This document shows, in pieces, positions 27,501 to 41,900 of a DNA stretch of 64,000 nt; within the stretch, counting starts at the first letter, position 1; each line of letters opens with the position of its first letter. A program made the translations under genes and the position numbers. The notes beneath the pieces were generated by a model. That model saw only the letters and a list, made by a program, of their open reading frames with translations, was not told the origin of the DNA and ran no database searches. The stretch covers positions 5,634,273-5,698,272 of the forward strand of contig OX291561.1 of NCBI GenBank assembly GCA_946406115.1, read 5' to 3'. The DNA is from Apoda limacodes. Lineage: Eukaryota; Arthropoda; Insecta; Lepidoptera; Limacodidae.

Positions 27501-29928
27501 GAAAACACTTATTTCGCGGTATCTCGGAAACTATGCGTCTTACAAAAAATTCGAAGACATGATTTGTAGCAAATTGTTTTGCGTACAAATATGCTTAAAC
27601 AACTTTTTGCCCTAAATTAAAAATTTAAGGAATTTTTAAGCAAAAAAATTGAGAATTTTTTTATAAAAATTTTCTTTTCTGCTCTATAACTTTTTTTTAT
27701 ACATTTTACAAAAAAATTACCTCAGACCAATCTTGTAGATGATCTTTTAAAGAACGCGCCTACAGACTCTACCTCATAGGTGGCGGGGAAAAGAGTTAGG
27801 AATGAGTAAGTAAAGTTGTACGAATTTAACAAAATTTTTTTTAAGAATATATTTACAGTAAAAAAAAATCAAAAATAAGTTAAACATTTCGTTTTGACCG
27901 GATTCTCATGAGCATTGACGAACCCGGTCAACTTTGGAGCGCTGTAACAGCGTTTTAAATGAATGAAATAAAAAAATATTACAGAGAAAAATTTTCCTCA
28001 AACGATCATCTACAAGATTGGTTTGAGGTAATTTTTTTGTAAAATGTATAAAAAAAAGTTGTAGAGCAAAAAAGAAAATTTTTATAAAAAAAATCTCACT
28101 TTTTTTTTATAACTTCGTTAATTTTTAATTTAGGGCAAAAAGTTATATAAACATATTTGTAGGCAAAACAATTTGCTACAACTTATGTCTTTACGATTTT
28201 TTTGTAAGACGCATAGTTTCCGAGATATCACGAAAAAAGTGTTTTCACCCCTTTTTCCAAGATGGCGGCCGGATGACAAGGGTGGCGATCCAGGTTAAGC
28301 TTCTATTGACATGTCCCAAAAATAAAATTGCGTCCTCTAACAAATGCAATATTCGGTTCTTAAATTGTAACATTTCAATGGACTAAGTTCAGCAAGGCAC
28401 TAGCTCGTTAACTTTAGAAATAGTTGACTATGCAAATTTTAATACAATCTTCTATTTTTTCGAGATTAAGGGGTGTTCGTGCCCGAACATAGGCTATGTA
28501 TTTACTTTTGACTACTTAGATCTACTAAAAAATGTAACTTTACCTTCGACTGCGTGCAACTCGGCCACAGCTCGATTAAGAACTTCCTTCTTAGGCGCTA
28601 CGGCCTTGTTCACGTGGTAGAACTTATACATGGCGTGCACCCACATACAAAGAGACTCGCACGCTTTTGATACCTGGCAATAAGTGGATTAACTGTAATA
28701 TAATATTATTCATCTAAATTCTGCTATTGTTTAATACCAATACCTACTATAATCCGCACGTTCAGAATGGGATGCGATCTTTTAGAGCTGAGGCATGCGC
28801 CTTCCTTTTTTTTTTGTTTGGTTTTTTTTGATTTAATTCCTACTTTGAATAATTCCTTTTCCGAACGCGCGCAGATTATAAAGGTTGCTGCTCTATACGA
28901 TGCAACTCCGGCCCCACAGTACAGCTGTCATCTTTAAACAGATGTTTAGGTATACCAGCTTGGCTCTTTTGACTCGGTTTACCGACGAAACTCACAAGCG
29001 ATATTGAACCTTTAAGTCTGAGGAGAAACTTTGCATTCCTATGCGTGTTCTACCTCTTATATAAAGTGTTGTGTTCTATCTGTAATGATGCCCACGGTTA
29101 CTTTCTATCGCACCAGTCGCTATCCACAGGAAATTAATTTTTACACCTTAGATAGAACATAATAAATGGTCACGCAGTATGAGGTTTAGCTTAGATTGTA
29201 AAAAGGTTTTCTTTAGGATGTTAGAAAAAGATTTAGCAACGAACAAATAATACTCCTGGTGTTGCAATCGTTAATAGACTACGGTGATCGCTTAAAATCA
29301 GATAATATTGTTTGCTGCGTCAGTGGTAAAAACCAAACAGAAAATATAAACCGAAAATTATTACCTTCCGCACTTTAGTTGGTTCGTAGTCGGGATTGAC
29401 GACGTACTTTTTGAGCTTGAGTATCATGCCCTCGGTGATGGACTCTTTGTCGAATTTGAGTAGAGATTCCAAGAAGGCGGTCGGATCCGACAACATGAGT
29501 GAGCCAGGCTTCCAATAGTTTAGGATTTTCTCACCAAATTTTAGACCGGGTTCCTATTTTTGTTATTCAAACAAAAGATACATAATGGATACTATCTAAG
29601 GCCATCTTCAGGCCGCATGTACATAAGCGCTGTAGCACATGCTGAATGGCCCAAATACTTATAATTTGTAAATGTGTCATTGTTTTTAAATTTGTTGTAT
29701 ATGTGATGTAAAATAAAAAAATATGTACCTATATAATTTCCTCCACGTGTATTTGCGGCCTAAGATATCTCAATTTATATCCAAGTACCTGGGCAACCGA
29801 GCTTTGCTCAGTACTTTTTTTTTGAATAATTGCGTTTTTACAACATATACAAATACAAAGGGAAGCTTAAAAAGTAAAACCCTACCTAAATACAATATTT
29901 TATCAAATCGTTGGAACCATTTTCGATG

Positions 29929-29964
<36 letters not shown>

Positions 29965-32900
29965 TACAAGAATTGCTTGTTTAAATATAAAGGATAAGGT
30001 AGGGCGTTAGCAAAAATGTTTGTGCATATGAACGCATTGAACTATTACAAGTATGTTTACACTATAAAGGAGACGCAATAAACAAATGTCACGTTACAAA
30101 TGAACAAGTAACTAGTCACATCCCATATGCGAGAAGGTCTGTTTCAGCCAGTAACTAAGTCACTTGCAGCCCATACACTGTATTTTTAAAAAGCGGCGAC
30201 AAGTAAAATTTCTCCTCTAAAACGTAATACATAATAGCTTAATCTATTAAAGCGATAATTAATAGTATTAAGGCAAATTCGAATAAGATTTTTTTCATAT
30301 AAACTACCTTACACTACCTAAATATGTATCTGTAAACATTTTGCTACTAAAAAAGAGTTATCATGTATTGCTATTAAATATAGTCGCAAAAAAACTAAAA
30401 AGGCTACTAAGTAATTAATCTTCCAATAATTAAATGCACATGCATTTAATTTAAATTAATTAAATTTAAATTTATTAATAATTCAGTGGCATTTCATAAA
30501 TAAATATGCTTTTCGCGACTATACTAAATAGCATTATGATAAAAACGCATTTTAAGTGGCGAAATTTTTGTAGTCATAGATTTATAGTGAACTGAACTTA
30601 TTTGTAAAATATCTGATTCGGATTCATCTTAAACCTTAATGTCCGGTCAAGGCTAATAGAGCGAGATAGCGCTAGAATCGTCTTAACCTTTCACACTTAT
30701 GCGAAGCTGATATTTTTTCTAACGTTAAAGCATCCGACCAGATGCAAGGATGCAAAGATGTTCGAAAGAAAACTTACTCGATATACCGTGGTGTGGCCCC
30801 ACTGTCAGACGAACGTAACATAAGTCTTACTTTAACAGGTTTTATATCGAAGACGACACACAGTGTCTCAATGACAAGAACGACGCCCGATGGTGGCTTC
30901 TTCATAGACTTCACTTCCACTATGTCGTTTCGGTTAAGCTCTTGAAGCGCTTTTTCGGCTGCAAGTAGCGCTGGCATTGCTTCGTCTAAATAAAAAAGTC
31001 TAATGTGTTATTATCTTTTTTTGTTATATTGGGTGACCTATCCATATCAAGCAATCATCCATATTCAAGTCTGAACCAGATAATTTTATTTACTGAAAAT
31101 CCTCCATACCCAATATTAACTCCTTATAATTCGTCTAGAGCTGGCAAAGGCTTATTCTGTCCCTAGCTTTTTATGTTACAGCTTATTATTTTAAAGCTGG
31201 TAATTTTCGACGTATGGCAACATATATGAAGCCACCATAGTTAAGATACACTGCTATCAGAAGTATGTTGCAGCGATGGGTTTACTTCCTGTCACGCAGG
31301 ACTTATGTGGTTGGGACTGTCACCCACATGCAGGTGTGTCCTGCCGGGGAAAACATAAAAATGGTAAAAATATGAGGAAGAAGACATTTATCTTATTTAT
31401 TTTACCTAAATCTTTTTGTGCGTCGTCAGCCATCGCAGTAGTCTCTTTAGCCAATTTCTCAGCAATCACCTGTTCCTTCTCCACCTTCTCTCGAGCTTCT
31501 TCTGCTATTGCCTGGTTTTAATACGAAGACTAAAAATGTAATATTTTATTTGATACAAAATACCAACCTCAGAGAAACACCACAATTATCCGTAAAATTT
31601 TTTATTTTAAAATATAGGTACTTTTTGTAAAGAGAATACATGTATGGATGGGATATTTAAAATGATTGGCTTTACAACTACAACTTCTAACGACCTGTAT
31701 CAATAATACAGACAAATATAGGCTACACTTTACAAAGTTGTTTCGTACTTATATAAAACCCAAAATTTCCTATTAATACGCATGCTACTAAAAATGTTAC
31801 GCTAGATTATATGATTTCGTAAAATATCTTGTCAACAGTTTTAATCCATGTTAGACCAGTACAAGTCTTAACATACCAACGCCTACACCCAGAAAATATG
31901 AATAAAGTCACCATGTACATCCATAGAATATCTACAATCATCACCCACAGCCATGAAATATGTATACAATCAGAACGAACACCTACAAAATATCTAAGAA
32001 CAACACGTACACTCATAAAATATGTATGAAATCACCACATATACCTACAAAATATTTATGATCTTCACGTAGGTACACTATACATATATAATATGTATAA
32101 ATTTACCATTTACACCATTACAATTTCTTAATTGTAATGAATATCATCACGTACACCCATAAAATTTGATTACATCACCACCCAAATAATATCAAAATAA
32201 AATATGTCGAGTCACTATTTATTCATCAGTTAAATTTCTGCAAAATAAAATACCCAACTACGTACCACTAATTAATCATAGTAAGTAAATTAATATAAAC
32301 GTAAGTTTGTATTTAGTAACGTGTCATGAATTCAACTGAAAAATTGCGTACCATTATCTAGATCATGAAAAATAACATACAAAATTCAAGGAATAATTGG
32401 TTAAACACGAAAGGCAGAATACAGAGAGATAAAATGCGCCTTAGACACGGCTTATGTTCAGAAATGGACTAAAATAAGTGAATATGATGACAATTTAAAA
32501 TTTAATAAGAGTTAATTCGCAAGAAACAAGTTCAACATAATAAAAGAAATGTATTAACTAAAAATTACCAACTAAAATTTGGCAAAGTATATATAAAACA
32601 TCAATTTACATTTGTCAATTTAGTTACAAATATTCGGACTCTGATGTCATGACCTTGTGTGTAAGAATTGTCAATTAAGCCATAAATTAAAAATCAATAC
32701 CACTAACTGTATCGATAGCAATTTGTTCTATAACTTTCCTCGTTTCTTCAGCAGCGGCTTCCATTAGAGGTTTTAGCTCAGCCAATTCAATTTGTAGCTG
32801 TTTAACCTCTACTTCTGTCTCATTTAACTTATTCAGACCTGAAATTGAGAGAGCGAAATGATTTCCATGTTATTGATTATTCGACTCTCGGAGGGTTTTA

Positions 32901-35900
32901 ACTTCTTATTAGAAATTTTAAGGTTTTTCGGGCTTTAAATCTATTTGATAAATTTACTTTTTTATTTGTTTAAAATTATGTATACCTAAGACAAAATCTT
33001 TAGCTAAAGTAGGTAATATAGCACGGACGCGAAACACAAAGAATTTCGTACATTGACCTTTTACTTTTTAGACTGAGTTCAGTGGTCAAATAGTAGTAAT
33101 TTCTGATGACAGCGGTCGGTCATCGCATCTGTGTGAGCACGACGGCAAATAATTATGCGCGTGCCAGAGACATATAGTGACCGGTCGTTGAACGAAATTC
33201 TTCCTGCTTCGCGTCCGTGCTATACATAAGAGTATAGTGCAACAAACTTTTCTGACCCGGTAATCAAAATCAAAACTGCAGCTACCATATTTTTTTTTTT
33301 TTTTTTTTATACCACTCAGGTGGCAAACAAGCATACGGTCCGCCTGATGAAAAGCGGTCACCGTGGCCTATGGACGCTTGCAACACCAGAAGTATCACTC
33401 GCGCGTTGCCGAACCTTCAAAAATCCAATCACTTCTTTCTTGAAGAACCCCATACTGTAGTCCTTAGAGAAAACTTTGGCAGGGAGCTCATTCCACAACC
33501 CAAGCGTTCGCGGGAGGAAGTTACTCTGAAACCGCACTGTACGCGACCATTTCGGTTCCAAAGTGTGAGAATGAATTCCCTGCCGATGGCGAACGGTGCG
33601 ATGGTAGAAAGAAGCCGTGGGCATCATTTTGAACAATTCCTCCAACAATGTATGTTGTTGCTAGATAACATGTCATTGATATGCAGTAGAAACAGCGTAG
33701 GAGACAGCACAGAGCCTTGCGATACACCAGCATTAATGTCCATGCTATCAGAGCAACTACCGTCAACTACGGTTCGTATGCGTCTGCCGGAAAAAAGCTA
33801 GCCACCCAATTGCACAAACCCTCGGGCACTCCGTAAGATGGCAACTTCGATAGAAGACCCCGGGGCCAGACCAGATCGAACGCCTTCGCTATATCCAGGC
33901 TACATGCCAATGCCTCCCCCTGACTCTCAATGGCTAGTGCCCATCGGTGTGTAAGATACACTAGAAGGTCACCTGTCGAGCGACCGTGGCAAAAGCCATA
34001 TTGACGGTCACTGACCAGGTCGTGTTCTTCTAGGTATCTTAGAAGCTGTGTGTTGATCACACGCTCCATCACTTTGGAGAGGAGAGAGGTAATAGCGATA
34101 GGCCTGTCATTCGATGGATCTGATCTATCACCCTTTTTAGGCACCGGGGGCACATTCGCAGTCTTCCATGAGGACGGAAATTGCCTAGTATGGTAGGAAA
34201 GCGCAAAGAGGCGCGTGAGTACTGGACATAACTCAGGAGCACACTGCTTAAGCACCACTTAGGCACGCATAGATACGAGTGTGGCCGCCGTAATCTACGC
34301 GCACCCACAATATCGACAGGTCCCTGTCTTCAAGGCTATGAAGGCGGCGACAGCCGATATCCTCCCGGCCGAACATACATACACCGGCTCGACTCACAAA
34401 ATTGTGCTCGAGTTTGTAGCCGGGATACAATACAATACAAATATCCTTTATTGCACAAAACAAAACACAAACTTATTGTAAAAATAATATTAAAAAACAT
34501 GTACAACAGGCGATCTTATCGCCAGATGGCGATTTCTACCAGATAACCTATGTTGGTATTGATATACAAATTTAAAATATTGGAATGGTAGGATGTGCAA
34601 AATTGTACAAAAACTGAAATAAAGATATAAGTAACATAGAATAAGAATAGTATAAATTACCAAATAAATAAATAACTACAAAATACATAAATACCCTTAT
34701 ACATAAAATATAAAATACATAAATTCCTTACATAAAAATACATAAACTACACATAAATAAAACAATCATAACTTAAATATTTAAGTGTCTACATCAGAAG
34801 ACCAGAGGGAGCAAAACAACAAGGTTATGCGAGATTTAAAAAATGCTTTTTCACTTGTGCTTTGAAGGTTGTAAGTGATTGTGCTTTTCGGATATCTACT
34901 GGGAGAGAGTTCCACAATCGCACTGCTTGTACGGTGAAGGAATCATCGTAAAATTTTGAGTTGTGACTCGGTGTATTAAGTAATAAATTAGAGGAGGAAC
35001 GCAAAGAGGCATAGTAACCAAAACGCTCTTTGAGATAAGAAGGGTAGCTAGGATTGAACAGCACACAGTAAAGAAGTGAAAGGATATGAGCATTCCGGCG
35101 AAAACGAATTGGGAGCCACTTGAGCTTCACGCGGAAATTGGAAATATGGTCATATTTGCGTAATCCAAATATAAACCGAATACAGAGATTTTGTAGTCGC
35201 TCAAGTTTGTTTAATTGGTCTTCAGTTAAATCAGGATAGCTAGCATCGGCGTAATCGAGTATGGGAAGCAAAAGAGAGTGTGCAAGAACAATTTTAGTGT
35301 CCGTGGGTAGGAAATTTTGCAGTCTTCTTAGGGAACCTACAGCGGAAAACATTTTCTTACTGACCTCGGCTATTGTTAGTGAAGGTCTCCGTTAGGAAAA
35401 GAATAGTCGGCTGCGCAGTCTCGAGATGGTGGTGGACTGCGTTAAGATTTGCCCCTAATGTTGCAAAAATCCACATTATATGTGGATGGAGTATCCGGTG
35501 TACAAACTCTTCTCCTTTTCATTCTTTTAGCCATTTTTTTAAAAAGTTACTTAGACTTAAAAAAATGAGTATTCACTGCACAGACAGCTTAGAGGACCCA
35601 AGGTGCGGTACTAGAACTACCGAAGCATGGCACAGATAATACGGTTGCTGGCACGGCGGGCGGAAGGGCCCCTGATCCCCCTCTGTTGTAGTAGCCGGGA
35701 CCACTCTGGTCTCCTTCTCCGGCACGACTACCACTTCAGAGACTTTACACAGGCCATTCGAAGTTGCCATCTTACGGAGTGCCCGAGGGTTTGTGCAAAG
35801 GGGTGGCTAGCTTTTTGTCCGGCAGACGCATACGAGCCGTAGTTGACGGTAGTTGCTCTGATAGCATGGACATTAATGCTGGTGTCTCGCAAGCCTCTGT

Positions 35901-38900
35901 GCTGTCTCCTACGCTGTTTCTACTGCATATCAATGACATGTTGGACATGAACAACATACATTGCTATGCAGATGACAGTACTGGAGACGCTTTTTACACG
36001 GGTCGTGCAAACATCCCTCGTTCCGTTGTGGAGGAAAACCGCGGAGAACTTGTGTCTCAAATCGAGACCACACTGTCCCAGGTCTCTGACTGGGGACGGG
36101 TAAACTTGGTCCGATTCAACCCTACAAAGACACAAGTGTGCGCGTTCACCGCTAAGAAAACTCCATTCACTGTAGTCCCACAATTCCAGAACACTCGACA
36201 TCTCCAGCGATGTTCAGTTCCGAGATCATTTATCAGATAAGGTGAAGCTGGCGTCCAAAAAACTTGGTGTACTCAACAGAGCGAAGCAGTACTTCACGTC
36301 GGGGCAAAGGTTGTTACTTTACAAGTCGCAAGTTCGGCCCCATATGGAGTACTGCTGCCATCTCTGGGCAGGTGCACCCGGATACCAGCTTGGCCCTTTT
36401 GACTCGGTTCAACGACGGGCTGTGAGAATTGTCGACGATTCCAAACTCACTTGCGGTATCGAGCCCTTAAGTCTGAGGAGAGACTTTGCCTCACTGTGTG
36501 TGTTCTACCGCTTGTACAATGGGTTGTGTTCTGAGGAATTGTTCGAAATGATGCCCACGGCTACTTTCTACCATCGCACCGCTCGCCATCGGCAGGGAAT
36601 CCATTCTCACACTTTAGAACCTAAATGGTCGCGTACAGTGCGGTTTCAGAGAAACTTCCTCCCGCGAACGCTTAAGTTGTGGAATGAGCTCCCTGCCAAG
36701 GTATTCTGCAAGGACTACAGTATGGAGTTCTTCAAGAAAGAATTTATTAGATTTCTGAAGGGTCGGCAACGCGCAAGTGATACCCCTGGTGTTGCAAGCG
36801 TCCATAGGCTACGGTGACCGCTTACCATCAGGCGGGCCGTAAGCTTGTTTGCCACCTTAGTGGTATAAAAAAAAAAAAAAAAAAAAAGGCTGGCGGATCA
36901 GCCTTCCTGGGCGGAGATTAAGTGATCCCTGGGTTCGAGAACCCGTTCAACCTGCCTGCCACCCAGGTCTCCCTGACCGCCGGACCAGCACGCCGCGTCT
37001 ACGTCGAGTCAGCAACGAGCACCGCCGGTCCTCCGCTGCCCGTGAAGCGAATTCTCAAAGAGCTCTGGCAACCTTATTTACCGCCAGAAACACAACACTA
37101 CTATACTATGTCAGTGTTATTGTGGCCGCGGTTTTCTGTAAGGTGGAGGTACTTCCCCAGTCCGGGCCGCTCATTCGAGCAAGTACTCGCTATGCCCCGC
37201 TTTATTTGTTCGGGCGGCTTATTCGAGCGAGTACTTGCAGTGCCCTGCCTCTCTTAAAATTGTAAAGATGTGAACTAACTACGAAATTACCTTCCTAACA
37301 CTTAGATTCAAAAGGTCAGAAAAGTTTGTTGCACTGTACTTTGTTTACAAAGTGAGGCAGATTGACCACTTAGTTAGCACCACAGGAACAAAATGAGTTC
37401 AGACCCGTTTGGAAATCTATCGAGAGGGCCTAGGTTAAGCAGTACTTAGGGGGAAACCCGTTTCGAAGCATTGTTACCCTATTGTACTAGGATATATAGT
37501 GTAAATTATGTTACTGTTTACTGTAATGTTTCAAAATAAATATTTTTCTTCTCCTTCAGTAAACGTCTAGTCTCTAGTCTAGGCTGATATAGTGATATGA
37601 TAATGATTACTTACCAGTGCTTAGTGCATGCGTTTCAACCAAAATTTCTTTCTGTTTTTTCTTGAACATCTCAGCGTAAGCTCCAAGCATCCCCATATAC
37701 GACATGGGAGTGACGTAGTTGAGTCGGTTCAGTTGAGCGAGGTATTGGACCGAGGCTTTCTCTACCGTTTCGTGCACATAGCAGCATACTGACTAAAAGG
37801 AAAAAAACCGGTAAATTCCGAGTCGGACTCGCACACCGAGGGTTCCGTACTTAATAGGATTTTTGTATCACATCACAAAATGGGAATTTTCAGTGCATTG
37901 TTTTTATGTACCTAATTTATAGTGATACGTTCATATATTAATCATAACAAAACACATATTAGTCTTAAAGTGATAACTGATACGGCTCTCCCAGTTCTTA
38001 ATTTTGAAGATTAAAAAAATTTAAACTTTTTAAATATATTGGTAGCTACTCTACGTAATAAGCTTTAGGCAAGGACACAGGGACATGTTTTGCGGCTCCT
38101 TTTTCATGTATAAGACCGCCTCCGCCTTCTCCGTACAATAATTAGATTTAACTTCAGGTCTTATTTAAGAGCTAGAAACAACGAACTCGGACAGACGGAC
38201 AACATTGCGGCATGACCTCACTGTGTGGAGGCATGACGTCACACAACAGACAGCCGCTGGCTAAAGCAATACCCATCGCTAGTCAAATCGCAAACTGGAT
38301 TGGACGCTTCAGTCCAGGAAAATCACGTCTATGTATGTATGTTCATGTAAATTTATAATATAAAATAAATATTTTCTGGAGTTTATTCATTCAAGAAACC
38401 TTCTGATACCCCAACAACACGACCACCCTCACAATTTTAACAACAACAATGCCGTATTCTTCTTTGGTAGGACACATAAACAAAACATTTCCTTACTTTA
38501 CTAAGTATGTGTGTATATTTTCAAAGTCGGTAAAAATAATCTACGCAACTCTAAAGCGTGTGCCATAGACTTAGGCACCACATTTATTTAAAAAGATTTA
38601 AGATACTTACAACCATAGCATCCATGACTTCATCAGTTGTATCCAACTCAGGCATTTCAGTAAAGAAATGCTTTGCGACTGACTGCAGCGCAGACTCAGG
38701 CCACTCGCTGAACCAGTCGATGGTGCAGCAGTTCACCAACGAAGGGAACTGACGGAGTCGCGCACGGAAAATCTGTTATAAGCAAAAATACCTATGTATT
38801 TATAATATTTAAAAACTAAAAGGTCGTTGGTGGCCTTGTGGTGGCCCACCTTGTGTACTGAGTGGCGGAAGTTCGAGCCCGGTGTGTGCTAATGAATATT

Positions 38901-41900
38901 TTTCTTAATTTCTGAAGTACATTGATTATTCACACCACTGGCTTTTTGGTTAAGGAAAACATTGTGATGAAACCTGCATACGTCAAAAAAAACCTATGTA
39001 AAGTCCACATTCGCATTGTGCCCGCGTGTGTACTAAGGCCCAAATACACACCTGCATAATGATGTGGTGGACAGCGTTTTTTCACCCACTTTACGTGACA
39101 GATGAGAGCCAATCGCGGCAACACTGCTTCTGATGGCAGTGTATCTGGACTAAGGTAGCTTCATATATGCCTCGTAATTTACCAGCTTTAAATAAAAGAC
39201 CTGAGACTAATAATATACCCCCTTTGCCAGGTAAATACCAACTGTTAGTTAAAGTTATACTTACTCAGGATTGGGCACAACTTCTTATATTAACACAAAG
39301 TTAAGGGTTATAGATTAGTCAGTTACTACCTATTACGGTTTAAAAGACGCACGGTCAAAGACTGTATACCATTAGTTATAGGGTCCCGTTGTTGGTCCAT
39401 TTGGGTACGAAACTCTAAGAAGTACCTCACCTCGCCAACAGGACTCATTACGACGACTATGTGCAGGTTGCTGCGGACTCTACGCTGGTAGCACCCGAAG
39501 AGGTTAGTCTTTGTAGCAGGTAAGCTCAGCTCCATGACGACATGCCGCACCGACTGGTAGATCTTGTCAAAGTCCTCAGGTTCGTAGATGTTCGGAACGT
39601 CACCGGAACTCAGAATGTTATTCAAATCTTCAAGGAACGATTCCATTTTTATCTAGAACACGAATGTACAAAACACCATTTGAATAATGATTGGATCAAG
39701 CTAAGTGTTTTGCTTACGGTTGACGAAATCCATTCCGGAACGAAAGGCGTAGCACGAGTTTACAAAATATTTACGTTATTGAAAAAGAAATAGAAGATTT
39801 TGCTAATTCTCACAGAAAGCACTGTCATACAAAATTGTCAGCTTTACGACACAACGCAATATATATATTTGAATACGTTAGTTAACTCATGCTAAGCACA
39901 GGCAGTCGCATTTTGACTCCATACTATTACAATTCATTATTGCAGGATGCTTGTGGCTATATTTTTTGGGATATAGCCGTTTCTGATAATATACTACTAT
40001 ACAATCACATCATCGCTCTTTTTAATTACTACTGCGAATAGTATATTATACAATTTTAGTTTTCTATAAAGTTAAAAAATCGTATTTCAGTAAAATCTTA
40101 CCGCCCAAAAATGTGATAGACATTTAAACGCATCAAGCACGTGAATTTTAAACGCTTGTGAAGCAATTTTGACCGTTTAGATATTTGATGCCTTCTTAGA
40201 CGATTACATAAGCTTCTCAAGCACGTAACGTAACAAGCATTTTTGATCGTCTAAGAAGCCTTTGAGGGTGGGGTAGGTAATGGTACTTGAAACCGATTTC
40301 CGTTCTTTTGATCACAATGGTTGACTTCGAAATGATTCGATAGCAGAAGAATTTAGATAGACCTGTGCATCCGAGAACAAAAAGACCATTCCCCTGTTCT
40401 CGGCGCCCGCCTTCATCATGGTCTGCTTCAGATCGTCCCGCCACTCCGTCTGTCCGTACGCCTTCGTGATCTCGATTTGAGTGCACGTCAGTTCCGCCAT
40501 GTACGCCGCCAGACGGGATAACGATTGCCTTCCTACAGATTTTTTTCATATTTATTAATTTCTCTCCTTATCTAATCTCTATCTTATCCCCTATCCTTAA
40601 ATCTAAGAACTTGAATGGTCACACGCAGTGCGGTTTAAGGTGTGCTTTTCGCAAGATCGCTTAGGTTTTAGAAAAGATTTTTTCAAGGGATTGAAGCAAA
40701 CCTTGGTGGTGTGATAGAAATAGCTCGCGAAGGCGTTCAAAAATCCAATAACTTCTTTCTTGAAGAATTCCATACTGTAGTCCTTGGAGAAAACCTAAAA
40801 ACTGTAAACTAATATTTTTGTCAACGTGTGGATGGCAAGGAAAGCATATAGGCCAATATGGTTACTTTCGTTGGGGCAACGTGTAAGGTATTATACAGTC
40901 AAATACGAATACTTTTTCTTTTATACCACTGAACAAGCTTACGGTCCGCCTTAAGTGCTTGACATGCAATGTGTTCCAAACGCAAGTGAGGTGGCAAGCG
41001 TGGTGATTGGTCACATTAATGTTGCCTTGGTCTTCTTAAAATTATTAAAAATAATAATCATCTCGCTAACAGTAGGGATTTGCATAGGCATAACCTGGAT
41101 GATCTACAAACAACTTGCTCTTTTATACGGTCTTATGCATTTCGAAGTGCCGTACTATAAGTATACATCTGCGCCAGTTCTCGAAAATGGTCGTGCCATG
41201 CTCTATGGGATCGATCTGTCATCACGGACAGGACTATTGTAGATAATGAGCTTGATATCATGCTGATAGATTGATCGAAGCTCCAGGCAGTGGTCGTTGA
41301 CATCACCATTCCCCATAACGAAAACCTTGTGAAGGCCGAGAAGGACAAAACCAGCAAATACCTGGCAATCTGGCACACGAGGTAACCGCCATGAGGGATG
41401 TTGATTCGACGAGCATTGTCCCGATAGTTGTTACTGCGAACGGTCTTATAGCGAAAAGTCTCGACCAACACCTTAAGAAACTCTTTCTAGATGGCTGGGT
41501 TAAGGGTCGGATACAGAAGGCGGTACTCCTGGACACTGCACGGATAGTGACGAAGTTTCTCTCTCTGTCGCCCTAACCACCGGTAGCTTAGGCCCCGCCC
41601 CGCTGCCGGCGGTACCCTAGGTAAGATTTTTTTATAATATCTTTAAATTTTGTACATTTTTGTATTTTTATTTTACTTTTATGTACATTTTGTAAAAAGC
41701 CTAACTTAAGAATTAAGATGAATACAGAAAATAATAATAATAATTTTGTACATATCACACACCATCTGGTCTTAAACGGATACAAATACATATATGCCTT
41801 TTTTTTGTAAATACATACATAAATTCACCCAGACTCAAGACAAACACAAATATTTATGACAGAAATGTTTATCCAGTGCGAGAATCGAACCCACACCCTC

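Larger units (their letters stand above)
33290..37256 (-). mobile_element. Family A retrotransposon copy 2, deleted and interrupted
   Basis: Poly(A) shown as a T run at 33290-33308, 5' end at 37256 identical in wording to copy 1 (GTGCCCTGCCTCTCTTA). Compared with copy 1 and copy 3 it lacks the endonuclease-to-RT start (join near 34259) and the RT C-terminal half (join near 33648). Two other retrotransposons sit inside it. Confidence 0.92.
33235..37336. mobile_element. Mariner-type TIR element split by retrotransposons
   Basis: TAGTGCAACAAACTTTTCTG at the left and CAGAAAAGTTTGTTGCACTG at the right are inverted, with TA outside each. Only about 55 and 80 bp of the element itself remain at the sides; the rest is later insertions. 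Confidence 0.85.

Noticed and set aside
31276..31521. Plus-strand ORF of 81 codons
   Set aside because: Shadow of dynein exon 26 on the other strand. ORFs at 26869-27069, 30742-30945 and 39542-39793 are likewise shadows of exons.
33370..33801. Plus-strand ORF of 143 codons
   Set aside because: Antisense to family A copy 2; the minus strand carries the RT motifs.
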